In this document: positions 5,748 through 5,925 of the stretch, piece after piece
Layout: every line of letters begins with the position of its first letter
Position numbering within the stretch: the first letter of the stretch is position 1
Assembly: GCA_900543515.1 (NCBI GenBank)
Contig: UQRW01000078.1
Location: forward strand, 1-5,925
DNA: 5,925 nucleotides
Direction: 5' to 3'
Source of the DNA: an uncultured Collinsella sp.
Lineage (GTDB): Bacteria > Actinomycetota > Coriobacteriia > Coriobacteriales > Coriobacteriaceae
Notes under the pieces: model-generated
What the model saw: only the letters and a program-made list of their open reading frames with translations
Told to the model about the DNA's origin: nothing
The model's database searches: none
Position numbers and translations under genes: made by a program

Positions 5748-5789
5748 ATGCCCTGGCCAAAATATGGCAAATATGAGTACTGTCACTAA
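5748..5789 (+). CDS. possible 13-codon ORF MPWPKYGKYEYCH
   Basis: ATG 5748 is preceded by AGAGGG (5734-5739) with 8-nt spacing and runs 13 codons to TAA. The peptide is rich in aromatic and basic residues (Trp, three Tyr, two Lys). It has no recognised family. The same bases hold a direct repeat and small palindromes, so the sequence may be a binding site and the ORF accidental. Confidence 0.2.
   Translation: MPWPKYGKYEYCH
5754..5781 (+). repeat. tandem AAATATG direct repeat with flanking palindromes
   Basis: AAATATG occurs at 5760-5766 and 5769-5775, a 9-nt period. TGGCCA (5754-5759) and AGTACT (5776-5781) are palindromes on either side, and GCCA/TGGC (5756-5759/5765-5768) can pair over a 5-nt loop. 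The arrangement looks like an operator or a protein-recognition element downstream of the nuclease-like gene, but each part is short. Confidence 0.3.
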
Positions 5790-5800
5790 ATCAGTAACAG
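5780..5800. repeat. imperfect inverted repeat CTGTCACT/AGTAACAG
   Basis: Eight-nt arms CTGTCACT (5780-5787) and AGTAACAG (5793-5800) pair with one mismatch around the loop AAATC. It has the size and symmetry of a dimeric regulator operator or a weak hairpin. No T-run follows, so it is not a standard terminator. Confidence 0.3.
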
Positions 5801-5925
5801 CAAAATCAAGGAATTTAGAACTCGGAGGCGGCATAAAGTAAGAAGATAATAAACAAATGTAGAATAACTAGGTCGCGCGCGCAGACGTGGTGTAAGAGCG
5901 TCCTGAGGTCCGTCGCTGCAAGTCC

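Larger units (their letters stand above)
5720..5925. other. AT-rich intergenic region with abrupt GC rise at about 5871
   Basis: No convincing gene is visible. 5761-5820 is about 30% GC and 5831-5870 about 22%, against the high GC of the genes. From 5871 to the window end GC is about two thirds. The AT-rich part contains -10-like hexamers GATAAT (5845-5850) and TAGAAT (5860-5865) without clear -35 partners. The GC-rich end can fold locally (GACG 5884-5887 with CGTC 5899-5902; or GCAGACG 5881-5887 with CGTCGCTGC 5911-5919, with a bulge). It could be the start of a structured leader or RNA gene running off the window. No terminator with a T-run was found after 5719. Confidence 0.4.

Noticed and set aside
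5815..5925. Open minus-strand frame from the window end to a stop at 5815, with a hydrophobic stretch
   Set aside because: Only 36 codons, spanning the sharp composition change with AT-rich hydrophobic codons at its end; looks like intergenic sequence read by chance, although the tail of a minus-strand gene cannot be fully excluded.
1..5925. CRISPR arrays, insertion sequences, tRNA or rRNA genes
   Set aside because: No regularly spaced direct repeats, transposase-like reading frame with terminal repeats, or tRNA/rRNA signature was seen on either strand.

Overview
The window is high-GC bacterial DNA with all genes on the + strand, packed with 1-nt gaps or short overlaps. The order tmk - holB - ricT matches the Firmicutes tmk...holB-yaaT neighbourhood. 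Together with the strong GC bias at third codon positions, the AGGAGG-type ribosome binding sites and the long Arg-rich tail on RicT, it suggests a high-GC gut actinobacterium of the Coriobacteriia (Collinsella or a relative). That taxonomic call is inference from gene content and composition, not from a marker gene.

Layout. Positions 1-96 may be the last codons of an upstream gene. Positions 97-182 hold a leader with an extended -10 box, a sequence word that recurs elsewhere, and a good ribosome binding site. Then come tmk (thymidylate kinase, 183-866), holB (DNA polymerase III delta' subunit, 868-1995) and ricT (PSP1/YaaT family, 1986-3686), tightly coupled. RicT carries two features beyond its usual core: a second Cys cluster and a roughly 240-residue, disordered, Arg-cluster tail. 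A gap of about 100 nt follows, with a second copy of the recurring word and a perfect 12-bp hairpin. The 3' arm of that hairpin is the ribosome binding site of the next gene, a ComF-family phosphoribosyltransferase (GTG start, 3789-4595). The last gene (GTG start, 4607-5719) overlaps its ribosome binding site with the comF stop codon. It encodes a 370-residue protein whose C-terminal part looks like a DUF559/Vsr-type PD-(D/E)XK nuclease-like domain arranged as in AbiEi-like proteins. Positions 5720-5870 are AT-rich and hold only a possible 13-codon ORF and small repeats. GC content jumps up again from about 5871 to the window end, where no gene is identified.

How they work together. tmk and holB both serve DNA replication (dTTP supply; clamp loading). 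RicT is an Fe-S/RNA-maturation factor in Bacillus. comF and the nuclease-like gene form a second, translationally linked pair with its own leader. The strongest candidates for something undescribed are the hairpin that buries the comF ribosome binding site, the word GGGTATCATGG occurring three times on one strand, the RNA-binding-like tail and extra Cys cluster on RicT, and the ComF/nuclease-like pair.
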